Part shown: positions 31,735 through 42,534 of the stretch, one piece after another
Numbering within the stretch: the stretch's first letter is position 1
Layout: every line of letters begins with the position of its first letter
From: Eutreptiella sp. 'Long Island Sound 2002'
Lineage: Eukaryota > Euglenozoa > Euglenophyceae > Eutreptiales > Eutreptiaceae
Assembly (NCBI GenBank): GCA_964036045.1
Contig: OZ038383.1
Span: 91,857,086 to 91,921,085, forward strand
Length of the DNA stretch: 64,000 nt
Direction: 5' to 3'
Notes under the pieces: model-generated
What the model saw: the letters and a program-made list of their open reading frames with translations, nothing else
What the model was told of the DNA's origin: nothing
The model's database searches: none
Position numbers and translations under genes: made by a program

Positions 31735-34700
31735 AGTGAAGCGGTACCCAGAACCTATGGCCCATGGCCCGGAGGCCTGTGAGCCGTCACATCCGTGCGC
31801 AAGCCGTTGACACCGGCTGTCAGCGGGATATCCCTGTTCTCTAATCCGCGAGATCTGGAATCCGATCCCTAACCATTAAATCGATTTAGAATTACCATAA
31901 TTTTATTGTCTTGGTCGATTTTCGTTCAGAAATCGGTGAAATACCTGATGGCTACCGCAATTTCTAATCGTCGTGAAATCGCCGCCTGTTGTCGCCTGCT
32001 CGCGCGCCTTTGTCGCTTCTCCGTGGCGAGTTTTGTGATGGATTTTTCGGGAGTACCTTTGAGGTTCTAAAGGAACTCAAGTGCTGGATCTAGGGGACTT
32101 TCCTTGTACTTTCATCTGGTGTGTTTACCAGAATTTTTCGCCGTTGCGTCTGAGAGAAAATCAGCGCGCAAGCTTTTCCGTCAATCGCTCGAACTCATGG
32201 TTCTCAAGGACCATGAGTTCGGACAGAACCCTACATTCCCCCCCTATGCCTTTCATCCATGCCCCTTTCACATGGGCATATCACTTTGAATAGGGAAGAG
32301 GGCAATAGGGATGTTTTAGGCAGCCCATGGGTTTCGCAAACCCAAGTCGTTTGTGTGGGCAAACGCTAACTTTGTAGCCTTGTGAGCATGAAAGTTAAGA
32401 ACCGAACACAATGCTCAGAAGACCAAAAGCCCTAGGTCATTTATGATTTTTGAGCCAACTCAACGATGGCTCCACGCACTTCAATGCGTACCAAAACTCT
32501 ATTTTCCGAAGAAGGGCAAGTTTTGGTCGAACATTAGGCCAAAATGGCCAATTCCCCTGAGGCTCGTATTCGAAACCTATGGGGAGTTGAGCCTTGAACC
32601 AAGGCAATGTGTAACGTGGTGACCACGAAGAACATTGTGGTTGGCTTGGTTGACTTTTACAACCTTGTCTTCCATTTTATAAAATGTCGCCTTGTGAGCA
32701 TGCGTGCCATACTGCCTCTTTGCACACGCGCTCATATGCAAACACTAATGACATGAGTGGGCGGAGACGATCTAACCATAGTGGGCATATTTGAAGGCAC
32801 CTACTATGGGCCTACTCCAAAAATGTTTGCTCATATGTTTGCTCCTCAATGACCCAAAGATATGTACATACCAATATCGCCGATATATGCAGTTTTTCCC
32901 ATAAATGGTGTGCTTCAAGGATTGAGGTGTTAAAATGTCTCCATTATGCTTTGAACCTCAACCCCTGTTGCAAGAGGGAGGCAAAGCTTCGGTTTGCATC
33001 CATGCAAAAGCCCGAGGCTCCTTTCTCTTGTGATACGGAGATACGATTTTTCGAGTGACCACTTTTGGGTGAATTTTGGCCGTTTTGCCTAGAATGGCCA
33101 TAAACCCCTTCTCCCCCTGATTTCACCCCCGAGGTTGCGTGTGCCACTTGACCAAGGGTAAGGGCAATTCTGAGAGGGCACATAAACCCGCATCGAATGG
33201 GGTGTTTCCCCATGTGGCCTCTCCTCTCGAAGGGAGAGTTGTGAGTCACCCAATTTGGGGTATGATGCCATTCTGCTTCATTTGTGTGTCACTCTCCCCC
33301 CAATGGGGAAAATAGCTAGAGGCGACCATGAGGGTTGGCGGGTGGCATAAATTGGGACCCAAATCCCTTGTGTCTCTAGCATCTTTGGTTGAAAGGATCC
33401 TCGCCGTGGCCATGGAGATATGGAATCATGAGTGCGGGCCATTTTGGCCAAATTTCGCTGTTTCTGCCATTGTATGCCATATCAGAACTCCCATATCTCC
33501 ATGGGGCACAAGATCCAGCTAGGAGAAAAGAGCGATTATTGTAGCAGATGACCAAGGGTTGAACACCATTTGGTTTCGTATTTGCTCCTCTGGCTCATCC
33601 GGAGGTATTCAACTTTTGGTGCAATCCATGATCCCCCCCTTTGCACGGCATGTTGCTTTCTGCCCTGTCCGTGTGGTCATCCCCTCGGTGAACAGTAAGC
33701 AGCCAGCGCGACAGCAAACCATAACCCAGGGCATGGGACCAGAGGGAATATCAAGGGTCGTGAATAAAGGCTTGGCGCGACGAGATCGCCAAGGTTTCCT
33801 ACCCTGACTTGTCGCCCGAGACGACCGATTTTGCCATTTTGGCAGTTGTGGACCCAGTTTAGATCATCACCACGCCAAGGGCCATGGAGATCCTTGAGAG
33901 CCAAGTACATGTGAGCCTCTGTTGGACTCCCAGTGGATTGCTATTGGAATGGCGGATCTGATCTCCAAGCCGGCGTGGAGAGAGACCATTGAGGACACCC
34001 CCGATCTTGGCTCATTTTGAGCAGCCAAAATGACCCCCTTTTGGGACCCCAATTTCACTCCCCCGTGTGGTCAACTGGCGGCCCAATATCTCTTTGCCCA
34101 TGAAAGGTCCCGACCCAACTTGAAGTCGTGCACTCAGATGTGGGCCGTAGGTCCTGCCTCCTATCCTGTGGGCAATTGGCCTTGCCCTGGCCGGGCGAGC
34201 CACCCGTGGGGATGACTCCAATTTGGATGATTTTGGCATCATGACCCCACATGGCGAAACCGTGGCGCCCCGATGCTGGGGACTCCGTGGGAGCCAGGTT
34301 GAGTGAGGGCTCTAAAGAGTGCGTACTTGAAGGGCATAGGGTCAGTTGCCTCGTCCCTACCTCTGGCTGGTCCGGACAAGGGGTCAATTTTGGAGTTTTT
34401 CGAGCTCATATCAGTTTGGGCTGAAACAGCCCACTTTCAGCTACCAACTCCTAGGGGATAATAGCGGCGCCTTATCTCTGACTCAGAGAGGAGTTGGGAC
34501 CTGCTGTTAGTGGAGCATAGGGAGTTACTGTCGGTCAGCCTTGCACTCCCTGGGCTCTCAAAACATTCTCTGTGGCTGGGCGTGACACCCTCCCCTATTG
34601 GCAGGGTTTCAGGGTCCGGACTGGGCAGGGCATGGGTTGTGTTTGAGCCCCCGCCCCTGCCAGCTACTGGGAGGGTCGGACCTGGGATTGGGATATGAGT

Positions 34701-34960
34701 TGGGACTGAGTGTTTATTGTCCTGTGATGCCCTTACCCCAGTCCAGTCTCAACCCCATGTGTACATATCCTGATGTGTTGCTGTACATACTGTTGTTCCC
34801 TTGTTTCAGAGTGGCAAGGATCCTGAAACGCTTTGTCACATGACACGAGCATGAGGATGCCCCTGTGAGCGCAGTACTTTGCCTGCTTGCTTGCTTGTGC
34901 GTGTCCACCGCAGCATCCCGTGGCCAGGTCCCCCACGGGAACGCGTCAAAAGCGTTTCAC
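31735..34960 (+). repeat. Family-2 left LTR (right limit approximate)
   Basis: It starts AGTGAAGCGGTACC. The first 300 bases (to about 32035) and the last 1.1 kb (from about 33829) match the middle LTR at 51265-51540 and 53085 onward. The 1.8 kb between them has no obvious match there. The right end cannot be fixed because the leader that follows is also shared; the conserved block includes a TTTCAG/CTGAAA hairpin near 34804-34829. No protein gene is supported. Confidence 0.6.
32190..32221. repeat. 12-bp hairpin in family-2 left LTR
   Basis: The arms CGAACTCATGGT and ACCATGAGTTCG flank an 8-base loop. It lies in the LTR section that is not shared with the middle LTR. Confidence 0.75.
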
Positions 34961-35276
34961 CGCCGCGGGGTTACCCATCCCTCGCGTGCCACTCGGGGCC
35001 ACCTGAACCCCGAGCACCACGGGCTTCGCAGCGCCGCCCGGAGCATCGCCCCGAGCGTCAGCAGCAGCGCCGAGTCCCTGAAGGAGGTGTAGCGACCGGA
35101 ACTCCGACATCAGCAAGTTCCTTCGGCCGACCAGTACCGGCCGCACTCCCAGCTGCATCACCCACCTCCACAACCACCATCGGGTGTCTGGGTCCCAGCC
35201 CTGTAGATAGAGTGGACCGCAACAAACGCTTCAACAGCCACCCCCAGGACTAGTCCATCGAGGGGAACGAGCGCCG

Positions 35277-36650
35277 ATGGTGAACTGGCAGGACGCGGGC
35301 AAGACGTGGCCGCTGCCCCACCCCCATGCTGTGTACCTACTGCGTGGGTTGGTATCGGGGCAGCACTACCGCCACAGCAACCCCCAGTGTGCAGGCGGCA
35401 TGCCCGGGAGCTTCGAGCTCCGCGAGGATATGGGCGCCGACCGCCTGCAGGCAGTGGAAGACTGGCTGCGGGTAGAAGGATACACCTACCGCTTCCGCCA
35501 GAAGCGCTGGAGGGTCTGGACCCGCCCAGACAGGCGCGGCGAAGGGCTGCGCCCCGACGAGATTGATGAGGATCACAACCCCAACGAGTACCCGTCAGGC
35601 ACCACGATCAACGTCTCTATATGGGACATGATCGAGAAGAAGTTCCCGGAACCGGGGAACGAGCGTACGCTGCAGGGCAGCAACAGCAGCTGGTCCCCTG
35701 GGAAGGAGAAGCGATCCTTCGGGGACAAGAAGCGGGACAAGAAATGGCGGCAGTACCAGGAATCCCTGGCCGCCGAAGCCGCCCAAGCCGCGGAGAACAA
35801 GACCAAGGGCGGAACCCCAGCCCCCAGCCCCAAACGGGCCAGTAGCAGTCACCACCCCGGTGACACCACCCTTGGCGACTTCCTTGAGGTCGCCAAGAAG
35901 GCCAAGGCCAAGCCCCGTCAGCTGCACCTGAGGAAGTCAGGCCCCAGCAGCGACGTGGAGTCCGCCCACCGTGGGAGGATGCCGGCCAACCAGGCCAGCT
36001 CCAGCAGCAGCGTTGCTCCCGACCAAAGGGACGTGGCCCCCGCCTGCGAGCGCCCCTGTAGGGTGCCCTGCAACCTTCGGGTTGCCCAGCAACGGGCCAC
36101 GCAGCAGAACGCTGCCGTGGAGGGCGCCGTCGGGATCGCCCTGGAGGAGGGTGCAGATTGGGGCAGAGGCATGGCTCTCCATGCCTGGACCGTGGCGGCC
36201 ATTGCGGCCGGACTCACGGCTGCAGCCGCCCAGGAGGCAGCAACTGCCCGAGTCAGGGGTGAGGTGGCGGCAGCCGCCCAGGAAGCCCGCCTGGCCCAGG
36301 AGGCCATTGTCTGTAAGGAGGCCGAGGTGAAAGCGCTGGAAGAGGCGCTTGCCCAAGAGAGGGCAAGGAAGGAGGCGGAGGAAAGGGCGCACGCCGAAGC
36401 AATGGCCACGGCCATAGCGGACGCCGCCAGGAAAGATGCCATCGAAGCCGCGCGCCGGAAGGTCGCTGAGGAGGAGGCCAAGACGGAGGCGGAGCTGGCA
36501 GCATTGGAAGCGGGAAAGGCCCGGCTGCACCGGGCTCTGGAAGCCGAGGCTGCCCGCGCCTGGGAGGAGGACGTATGGCGAGCTGCCGCAGCCACGGCCG
36601 CCGCAAGGGAGGAGGCGGAGGCCAAGCTCCAGCGCGAGACACCCCCATAG
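35277..36650 (+). CDS. Family-2 first gag-type ORF (457 aa), intact
   Basis: It starts at ATG 35277 (MVNWQDAGKTWPLPHPHAVY) and ends TAG. Residues 1-115 form a compact domain with HYRHSNPQC, ELREDM and RFRQKRWRVWTRPDR. Residues 130-250 are charged, Lys-rich then Ser-rich linkers. Residues 270-455 are an Ala/Glu-rich, long predicted coiled coil (AAAAQEARLAQEAIVCKEAE, ALAQERARKEAEERAH). No zinc knuckle, so it is probably a structural or accessory protein upstream of the main gag. The copy-2 homologue (54442-55813) is broken by a TAG and a shift, so this is the better-preserved copy. Confidence 0.6.
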   Translation: MVNWQDAGKTWPLPHPHAVYLLRGLVSGQHYRHSNPQCAGGMPGSFELREDMGADRLQAVEDWLRVEGYTYRFRQKRWRVWTRPDRRGEGLRPDEIDEDHNPNEYPSGTTINVSIWDMIEKKFPEPGNERTLQGSNSSWSPGKEKRSFGDKKRDKKWRQYQESLAAEAAQAAENKTKGGTPAPSPKRASSSHHPGDTTLGDFLEVAKKAKAKPRQLHLRKSGPSSDVESAHRGRMPANQASSSSSVAPDQRDVAPACERPCRVPCNLRVAQQRATQQNAAVEGAVGIALEEGADWGRGMALHAWTVAAIAAGLTAAAAQEAATARVRGEVAAAAQEARLAQEAIVCKEAEVKALEEALAQERARKEAEERAHAEAMATAIADAARKDAIEAARRKVAEEEAKTEAELAALEAGKARLHRALEAEAARAWEEDVWRAAAATAAAREEAEAKLQRETPP

Positions 36651-36703
36651 GATCGTGAGTGGAGACCCTTTGAAAGCTCTTCGAAGGAGACGCCTCCTCC
36701 GAG

Positions 36704-39262
36704 ATGACGCTGGATCTGGAGGAAGTCGACACGGGCAGCAGTGGGGACAGTGGCCCAACCGCCCATCGACGACGGAGGGGTAAGGGGAAGACCCCCGAGA
36801 GGACACAGAGGCCAGCGGGCGGACACCCCCACGACTCCGACCCCTTCGTCACCGCCAGCAACGGGGACGGACGAGACCGCCGACATCGCTGAGGAATGGC
36901 TGGAGGAGGAGGCGCAGATGTCCCCATGGAGCCGGAGGGTGAGGGTGAGAATCTCCCTCCTCCCTACCGGAGCTCGGAGTCCACGGAGTGCAAGACCGAG
37001 ACGGCTAGGTGGGGCGACATGGACGAGGATGGTGACATGGACTTCAGCTACACGGAGAAGCTGCCATCCTCGGACCCACCGGGACCCCCTGTGGAGGGCC
37101 ATCAGGACCCCCTGGAGGACGCCCACCAGGTGGACCCCCCGGAGGCGGACCTCCGGGCGGGGGAGGACCCCCTGGACCGGGGGGAACCGGCGGAGGCCCT
37201 CCTGGAAGACCCCCTGGGGACCCCGACGGCCCACCAGAAGAGGGTGACCCAGAGGCCACTTGGCGGTGGCTCGTCCACCTCCTGAGGAGGGTCCAGACCC
37301 TCCAGCGTCAGGTAGACACGGGCAAAGGCGAGATGATCCGCATCGCCAGGGTCGCCGCGGGCGCACAGAAGGAGCTGGACATCGCAAAGACAGAGATGGT
37401 CAAGATCGCCAAGGTCGCCAGCGCTGCCGAGAGGGAGCTGGACATCGCCAGGGGCGAGACCAGGCTGCTGAACAAGGTCATCAACGGCCTCCAGCAGAGG
37501 TTGGACGAGCTGGAAGGCCGTGGGAGCGTCCGCAGCAACCACCCACCCCTGGAGTCCGGCTCGTCGGACGACAACTGGGGACCTGGACCAGGTCAAGGCA
37601 GAGCGGAGCCCCCAGGAGTCGCCCCAGCACCAGTGCCCCCTCTCTCAGCGCCCCCTCTCATCACAGCACGGGCCGCCGTAACGAGCGTATGCCGCCCAGC
37701 AGTGGCAGTGAGGATTGGCGTGACGAGTGGCTCAGTGCGGAGTACCACAACAGCCGTGCTCCACCGCCGACACCGGTACGCCCCTGACGCCCAGCACCAG
37801 CCCAACAGCCAATCCCAATGGCTGTTGAGCGATACGGTGGACTCAGAGATGAGGTCCCTGGAGGGGACGTGGAGTGGGATGTCGGCAGAGGCGAGGAAGA
37901 TCTGGAGGAGTTCGGCATTACCCCGCCGCTTGGTGTACGACAGGAGGCCACTGAATGCAGCCGCCGGCGCCGTGATGAGGAGGTGTACATGGAGGGAGTA
38001 CGGCGCGAACATCTAGGTTCGGGGTACATGGAGGAACCACGGCGTAGCCACATGGATACCGGGGAGAAGATGGAAGTGGCGGCTGTGGGAGTCCGTGGGG
38101 GACGCCGATGGGAACCTCGGTCGACCTTGCGGCCGGCGTTCATGGTCTCTAAGGCTGCGGATGCCGCCGTGTGGGAAGACCTGAAGGACATCAAGCCCCC
38201 CACGTACGATGGCAACCCCCTCAACCTCGACCGCTTCTAGGAGAAGCTGGACGATTGGGGGATGACCGTCACTGAAGACATGGATCCCGCAGAGGCGGAG
38301 AAATATGTCTTCAAACCGTTCAGGTGGCGCCTGCCGGAGATGGTCCAAGAGCTATACTTCGTGGCGACCAAGAAGGGGAAAATCAAGACCCTCAAGGAAG
38401 CCAACATATGGCTCAACGAGCAGGAGCAGGTGGACGCTCCGCACGTGGCTGCCAAGCGGTGGAGGGCCATGAAGCTTCAGCATGATGGTTGGGAGATCGG
38501 CCTACGGGACTGGCGAGACTTCCGGGGGCAATACACCCTCTTCCGCCGCAACGTGGAGGACTGGAATGAGGGTGACGGGCAGGCCCACCTGCTCTCCATG
38601 CTGCCGGAGGAATGGATCAAGAGAGTCACCAAGGAGGAAGCCAAGAGAGCCAAGTTCAACCACACGTTCAAGAGGATGCTCCCCAAGGAGTAGCATCCAA
38701 AGGTGTTGGCTTGGACAAATAAGCATGTTGTGCGGGATGTCAAGCGGCGAGAGCTGCGGAACGCCCTCCTCATCACCCTCACGGGCGATCGCGAGAAGAC
38801 CGCGATGTTGCGCCTGGACGAGTGCGACGTGGGCGGCCAGACCCTCTGTCTGCAGGCCATCCCGGCGCGGATGACCTGCGACGAGGTCTTGAAGTGGGTC
38901 AGAGAGGAGGTACTCAAAGAGTACATTAATCTCCACCACACCCGCGGCTTGAAGGCCGATGACCGTGACGTCAGCTATGTTGGCGAAGGGTCTGGCGGGG
39001 AATCTGCCATGGACCCAGCGAGAACAGAAAGCGGTGAGGCCCTCAACGATCATGACGATGACGATGAGCCCGCCTAGACAGCCGTTTGTGCCTTCGTAGC
39101 CAGCAACCTGAACGCGGGGATCAACCGGGGATGCTGGAAGCCCCTGCAGAAGGGTTGAAAGAAGAAGGAGAAGAAGAAACCACGCCGCATGGGCGACCCT
39201 CCGCTGTCCTTTGGGGAGTTCATACGAGCTCACCCTCAGGGCTGTTTCGTGTGTTATGGAAG
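36704..39262 (+). pseudogene. Family-2 main gag, copy 1, frameshifted and interrupted
   Basis: Homologous to the intact frame 55859-58090. Copy 1 has a TGA at 36890-36892, shifts in the Gly/Pro-rich part (37050-37260), and stops at TAG 38238-38240 and TAG 38691-38693. Recognisable pieces are the coiled-coil repeats (37333-37540) and the capsid-like region (38090-38930: AADAAVWEDLKDIKPPTYDG, QYTLFRRNVEDWNEGD). The frame ends in the zinc knuckle at the codons for CFVCYG, where family 1 inserted (GGAAG at 39258-39262). Confidence 0.65.
39258..39262. repeat. Target-site duplication GGAAG, left copy
   Basis: GGAAG here and at 50773-50777 flank family 1. The uninterrupted family-2 copy has a single GGGAG at the matching site (near 58453). 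Confidence 0.85.
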
Positions 39263-40092
39263 AGTTAGATTTGGCACCCTCCTCAACAACTGCAAAGTAA
39301 TGGGCTCATAGAATTGTTGTATCCCAGCTCAGTCCATAGCAAAAAAGGGACTATGAAACACAATCATTATTTACACTCATGTTCACTCCTTACCTCTCTT
39401 CCACTCTCACCATACAAATATGCCTCTTGTAGTAAAATACACCTAGTTAGGACTTACCTAGGAAGCACCACGTGCTCCCTGGTGTCGCCGCCAGGCGCCT
39501 CTCCTCTATCTATCTCTCTTCTCTCCTCTTGTGTTTGGGGCTTGGCTTAGGCCTAGGTATATTCTTGGGATCCCCCAAAACATGAAACATGCTTCGGACC
39601 CACCAAATAGGCATTAAAATACATGTAGAAGTAGGGACAACCATGGAAAAGGGTTGTAGAGTATAGAGAGGTCCCTTAGGGGCCTTAGACTCCTTCGAAG
39701 GTAGTATGTGTGGTATCACTCACAAAATGAGTCGATCATGCATGACATGCATGACAATCCATGATCCCAAAAATGTGATCATCCAAATTCAAAGAGTTAT
39801 GAAAAATGAATAGTATAACCTTCTTAGGAACCCATAAGAGTGGGGTTGTGGTTGTGTTAGTTCTGAGCGAAAGTGAGGTTTTGGGTTGGAATGTGAAAAA
39901 CACATGCTAGGGCGCCAGCATGTCATGACACATGATGCATGACACATGACACATGATGCATGATGAATGATGATAATGATGAATGATGATGATTGATCTG
40001 AATTTGCTCTGAGTTCAAATTCAGTACACTCTGAGTTCAAACAAAGTACACTCTGAGTTCAAAATATATACTCCATGGGGCTCAATCTCACT
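39263..40092 (-). repeat. Family-1 3' LTR (830 bp)
   Basis: On the minus strand it starts AGTGAGATTGAG and ends CCAAATCTAACT. Near its 5' end lie three copies of a CTCTGAGTTCAAA-type unit (40008-40062) and a TATATA stretch (40065-40072). A degenerate ATGATGCATGACACATG tract spans about 39920-40000. The frames inside are chance. Confidence 0.85.
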
Positions 40093-40121
40093 CCCCCCCC
40101 GACTGAAGCCCTGGAATTCAG
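40093..40121 (-). promoter_or_regulatory. Polypurine tract and hairpin of family 1
   Basis: Eight C on the plus strand (40093-40100; G8 on the minus) adjoin the 3' LTR and are followed by CTGAA/TTCAG hairpin arms (40103-40121). This should prime plus-strand synthesis. The layout matches the modules of the giant and small elements. Confidence 0.7.
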
Positions 40122-42534
40122 GAGTAAATACTCAGAAAAATAGGCTGAAAAATGATATTGTGGCCATAATCATATGCAGCCTTGTGAAATTTCTTAGCAT
40201 TTACTACTCAGTCCAGAACTGGACCACCTTCAATACCAAGTATGATCACTGCACCTCAGTACCACAGTAAAGAATGAGTGGAATGACTTCCGAAAGCATA
40301 CATGTGAGTTACCTTTCTTACTATACCACTCTTACCACAGCACAATCGGTGATTAGTTTGGAGCTAAAAATGCAAATACCAGAAGTTCCAGAAAGATTGT
40401 GCTCAAAGTGATATATGAAGCATTGACAAGGCGTAGGAATCCTTAGGGAAGCCTTACATAACAAATGCAGATACCGATTTTTGAAAAAAAATTTGAATTC
40501 GGCAAAGAATAGCGCTTGAAATCAACATTAGAATAAACCGTAGCTGAGCTTCTCACTCGCCGGGAACCAAAACTTGAAAAAGTATTTGGACACCTGAAAA
40601 GCGCAAAGTGTAGCGCTGGGAGTTCTGGCGACTCCCGTAACTGCGCGCGTCCGCCGTGCGGGACTGGGGGCGAAGCCTCCAAAGTCCAAAAACTTTTGAA
40701 CTTTTGTAAAAACGCGCTTCTGAAGCTGCAAAAAGCGCAGTTTTGTAAAACAAAGAATTTGGAAAACAACGAGCAGCGAAAAACGCGATTTTATAAAGTG
40801 AGGCTTACAGACAGGGAAACATTTTTGCGCGGGGAGGGTGCACAGTACAGCCATAGGGTAACTGTACGTTTTGCGCGCATCAATTCACCACTGTGCGTGT
40901 AATAGGCGAGTTTGAACATCAGCCACACATAGCACAACAGAAATGACACATACTTGTTGGTCAGAGCTTGAACAACACGCGTAGCGTGTTTTTACCTTGC
41001 TTTGCAGTCTTGTGCACGCTCTTGGTGCCTCGCAAGGTCTGGCTTGGGCTGGCATTCAGGCAGGATTCAGGAGGGAAACAGGCCGTCACGCATGGAAAAT
41101 AGCAGCATACGCCGCGTCGTGCACACGTAAAAACTCCGAATCCAAGTAGGATAGAGGGTACAACCTTCATAAGGGAAACATTCAAGGTTCGGGAGGTAGG
41201 GAGAACCTTCCTTGCTCGCTCTGCAGGACAGTGTGCATGCATAGCGGAGGCGCCGCTATATGCGTCACTGTCGTCTGTTGGTGGTTTTGTGGCGGAATGC
41301 CCGGTGAATCTTTCAGTGCATGCATATGCTCACGTGCAGGCACCTAAAACACTCATATGTCTCACCGTGCCGCTCACACATGCAGCGTGCGTTAGAGAGT
41401 GTAGGACCGTGGGAACTCAAAAAGCCCAATGAAACTCTGGGATGAGATTCCCGACTTGCAAGTTGCGCGGTTTGAGTTCTCCGAGTGTGGGAGGAGTGTG
41501 GAATGGAGAGTGGGATGTGGGTTGGAGGCGTTAGCAAGGGGCGCTCCTGCAAAGTGCTACTTCTTTGTAGAGCGTTAAGTTCAGCGTGTGGGAGACTGGG
41601 AAGGCAGGGGATTGGAATGGGCAAGGGCGTTCGCGTTGGTCAGCGTACGCTGGCCCTTATTCCCACTCCCATTCTGATCCCTGACGGTTTTTTCCTGGTC
41701 TCCCCGTGTGTGACCCTCTCTCTTTTTCTTTTGGGTAGCCCCAAGGTAGAGACCCTGAGGTAGATTCACACACATGCTCGCCCTGCACCGCACATCCACG
41801 CACAGCACTGCACACACATACTCAACACAACACACTTTTGCGCGCCATTCACTCACTCTGCACGGATCACGTTGAGCTTCGGTTCCGTGTCCACACTTGC
41901 ACGGGTGTCATCGGACCGGAGGCGAGATGCACCCAAAGCGTTCACTGTTTGTTCAGGGATGCTTGGTGTTAGTTACAACTTGACTTGCCTTGGCGTGGGC
42001 GTGTGTGTGGGAAGTTGTAGGATCAGGGTGTCTTGCGGTGTAGGATCAGGCGTTAGCGTCTTTGACGGCGGGTGCCCAAGGCGGGGAGGTTTGCAGCCAA
42101 GGGGGTAGCCCTGGTCGTGGTTGGGCGGCCCATGCAAACTCTGCTCGTCCTGCAGCCCACCCAGTTCCTGGGGGAGGTCCCCTCCCTGGGGAACACCAAC
42201 CCTGCCCCTCCGGTGGTGGATGCTTGACTGTTCCAAAATGGAACCAGGTGTTCACCACCCGTAAGAATCGGCTTGCTTAGCAGTAGTGTTTCACTTCTCT
42301 CCTAGGCAACACACTTCAGTTGGGGCTGTTGACACTCACACGCGCGCCAGTTACACACCGCTCCTCTCTCTCCCTCCCTGGATTGGTGAAACCTGTCCCC
42401 CAGCCTCGGAGTTCCCTTGGAAATCCACGACAACTCCCAGGCCAGTGACTGTGAACTCACTGCTCAGTGAAACAGGGCCTTAGGACCATAGATGCACCGT
42501 TTTCACAGGTGCTATGAAACAGGAGGGAGTAGTC
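40122..42534. other. Family-1 3' non-coding internal region
   Basis: About 2.4 kb lies between the end of pol and the polypurine tract. I find no domain on either strand. An antisense or accessory gene, as in some chromoviruses, is not evident. A GC-rich patch (40610-40680) and CA-rich DNA (41765-41840) are present. Confidence 0.5.

Noticed and set aside
35918-37387. 489-codon frame on the minus strand
   Set aside because: It lies opposite the family-2 gag ORFs, whose reading is supported by the second copy. Its Ala/Ser-rich composition is the mirror of the Ala/Glu coiled coil.
39314-39550. 78-codon ORF repeated at 49994-50230
   Set aside because: It lies inside the family-1 LTRs on the opposite strand to the element's genes; it repeats only because the LTRs do.
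40065-40072. TATA box of the family-1 promoter
   Set aside because: TATATA is about 20 bases from the LTR start, which leaves almost no U3. It could be a promoter element but position alone does not support the call.
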